This document shows positions 63,664-64,000 of a stretch of DNA of 64,000 bases, piece after piece. Below the pieces are notes generated by a model. It saw nothing but the letters and a program-made list of their open reading frames with translations, was not told the origin of the DNA and did not search any database. Source of the stretch: Martelella endophytica. GTDB taxonomy: Bacteria > Pseudomonadota > Alphaproteobacteria > Rhizobiales > Rhizobiaceae. Where the stretch lies: assembly GCF_000960975.1 (NCBI RefSeq), contig NZ_CP010803.1, forward strand, positions 4,681,818 through 4,745,817. Reading direction: 5' to 3'. A program made the translations under genes and the position numbers. The number at the start of each line of letters is the position of its first letter. The stretch's first letter is position 1.

Positions 63664-64000
63664 ATGTCATCGTCCGCGTCGGAAAAGGCGGTTCCCGCGT
63701 CTGCGCACAGTTTTGAACGTTATGTGCCTGTCGATCACACCCGGGTCGCCTTTGATGGCGGCTTCTGGAAGAGCTGGCAGCAGACCGTCCGCGACGTCAC
63801 CATTCCCACCCAGCACCAGCGGTTGGAAGAAGAAGGCTTTCTCGAGGTTCTGGATTTCGACAGCCCGCCCGGCCCGCTAGCCAGGCCGATCCAGCCGAGC
63901 GGATTGTCGATGCAGCATTTCTTCGATTCCGATTTCGGCAAGTGGATCGAGGCGGCAAGCTATACGCTGAAGAACCATCCGAACCCGGATATCGAGGCGA
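63664..64000 (+). CDS. GH127 beta-L-arabinofuranosidase (DUF1680), N-terminal part
   Basis: About 112 codons, cut by the right edge. ATG 63664 follows AAGGAGTTTCC and is preferred over the ATG at 63637 that overlaps the permease stop. Recognisable family start: VAFDGGFWKSWQQTVRDVTIPTQ, then LARPIQPSGLSMQHFFDSDFGKWIEAASYTLKNHPNPDIEA, the DUF1680 pattern. GH127 enzymes release L-arabinose from beta-linked arabinofuranosides, including hydroxyproline-linked arabino-oligosaccharides of plant extensins. The catalytic Glu and Cys lie outside the window. No signal peptide is seen, so it should be cytoplasmic. Confidence 0.82.
   Translation, partial: MSSSASEKAVPASAHSFERYVPVDHTRVAFDGGFWKSWQQTVRDVTIPTQHQRLEEEGFLEVLDFDSPPGPLARPIQPSGLSMQHFFDSDFGKWIEAASYTLKNHPNPDIEA

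Overview
The window is GC-rich, densely coded DNA from an alphaproteobacterium, most likely a member of the Rhizobiales (Rhizobiaceae or a close relative). The signs are the ureEFG arrangement, the melA-agpA alpha-galactoside locus known from Sinorhizobium, palindromic repeats of the rhizobial intergenic-mosaic type, an FNR/FixK-type box and very many solute importers. No rRNA, tRNA, CRISPR array, transposase, integrase or replication gene was seen. The genus cannot be fixed from the sequence alone, and whether this is a chromosome, chromid or megaplasmid is open.

Layout. 0-5.3 kb: a small hypothetical gene, a Crp/Fnr regulator behind an FNR-type box, urease accessory genes ureE-ureF-ureG (minus strand, without the structural genes), a Prx5-type peroxiredoxin and a GNAT acetyltransferase. 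5.5-10.4 kb: a complete five-gene peptide/nickel-family ABC importer. 10.5-16 kb: a redox block of three short-chain dehydrogenases, two LysR regulators, a 4-oxalocrotonate-tautomerase-like protein and an F420/NADP-type oxidoreductase. 16.2-25.4 kb: a polyamine-type ABC importer ending in an isochorismatase-fold cysteine hydrolase, a DeoR regulator, two Gfo/Idh/MocA oxidoreductases, another dehydrogenase and a DUF1328 membrane peptide. 25.5-33.1 kb: a rhamnoside locus (CUT1 importer, cytoplasmic GH78 alpha-L-rhamnosidase, divergent LacI regulator with an operator array). 33.4-41 kb: an alpha-galactoside locus (GH4 melA, agpA-like binding protein, two permeases, a double ATPase). 41-45 kb: an envelope module in which an OmpR-type two-component system lies among three small exported proteins; a shared direct-repeat motif precedes each transcription unit. 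45-55.6 kb: an importer operon with a GH1 beta-glucosidase, an amidohydrolase, a SelA-like PLP lyase and a RidA protein, under an IclR regulator. 56-59.1 kb: an SMP-30 lactonase, a 4-hydroxyproline 2-epimerase and a pyrroline-4-hydroxy-2-carboxylate deaminase. 59.3-64 kb: a LacI regulator, a CUT1 importer without its ATPase, and the start of a GH127 beta-L-arabinofuranosidase that runs off the window.

How the parts fit. Most of the window imports plant-type glycosides intact and cleaves them in the cytoplasm: rhamnosides, alpha-galactosides, beta-glucosides and beta-L-arabinofuranosides. Two parts stand out. (1) Hydroxyproline catabolic genes lie next to an importer and a GH127 enzyme, a family that strips arabinose from hydroxyproline-linked arabinans of plant extensins. 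Both promoters carry the palindrome TTGTCGACAA, suggesting one co-regulated route for plant hydroxyproline-rich glycoprotein fragments. (2) The 45-55.6 kb operon combines a beta-glucosidase, an acyl/amide hydrolase, a PLP lyase and an imine deaminase with a dedicated importer, which predicts catabolism of a glucosylated, acylated amino compound that I cannot name.
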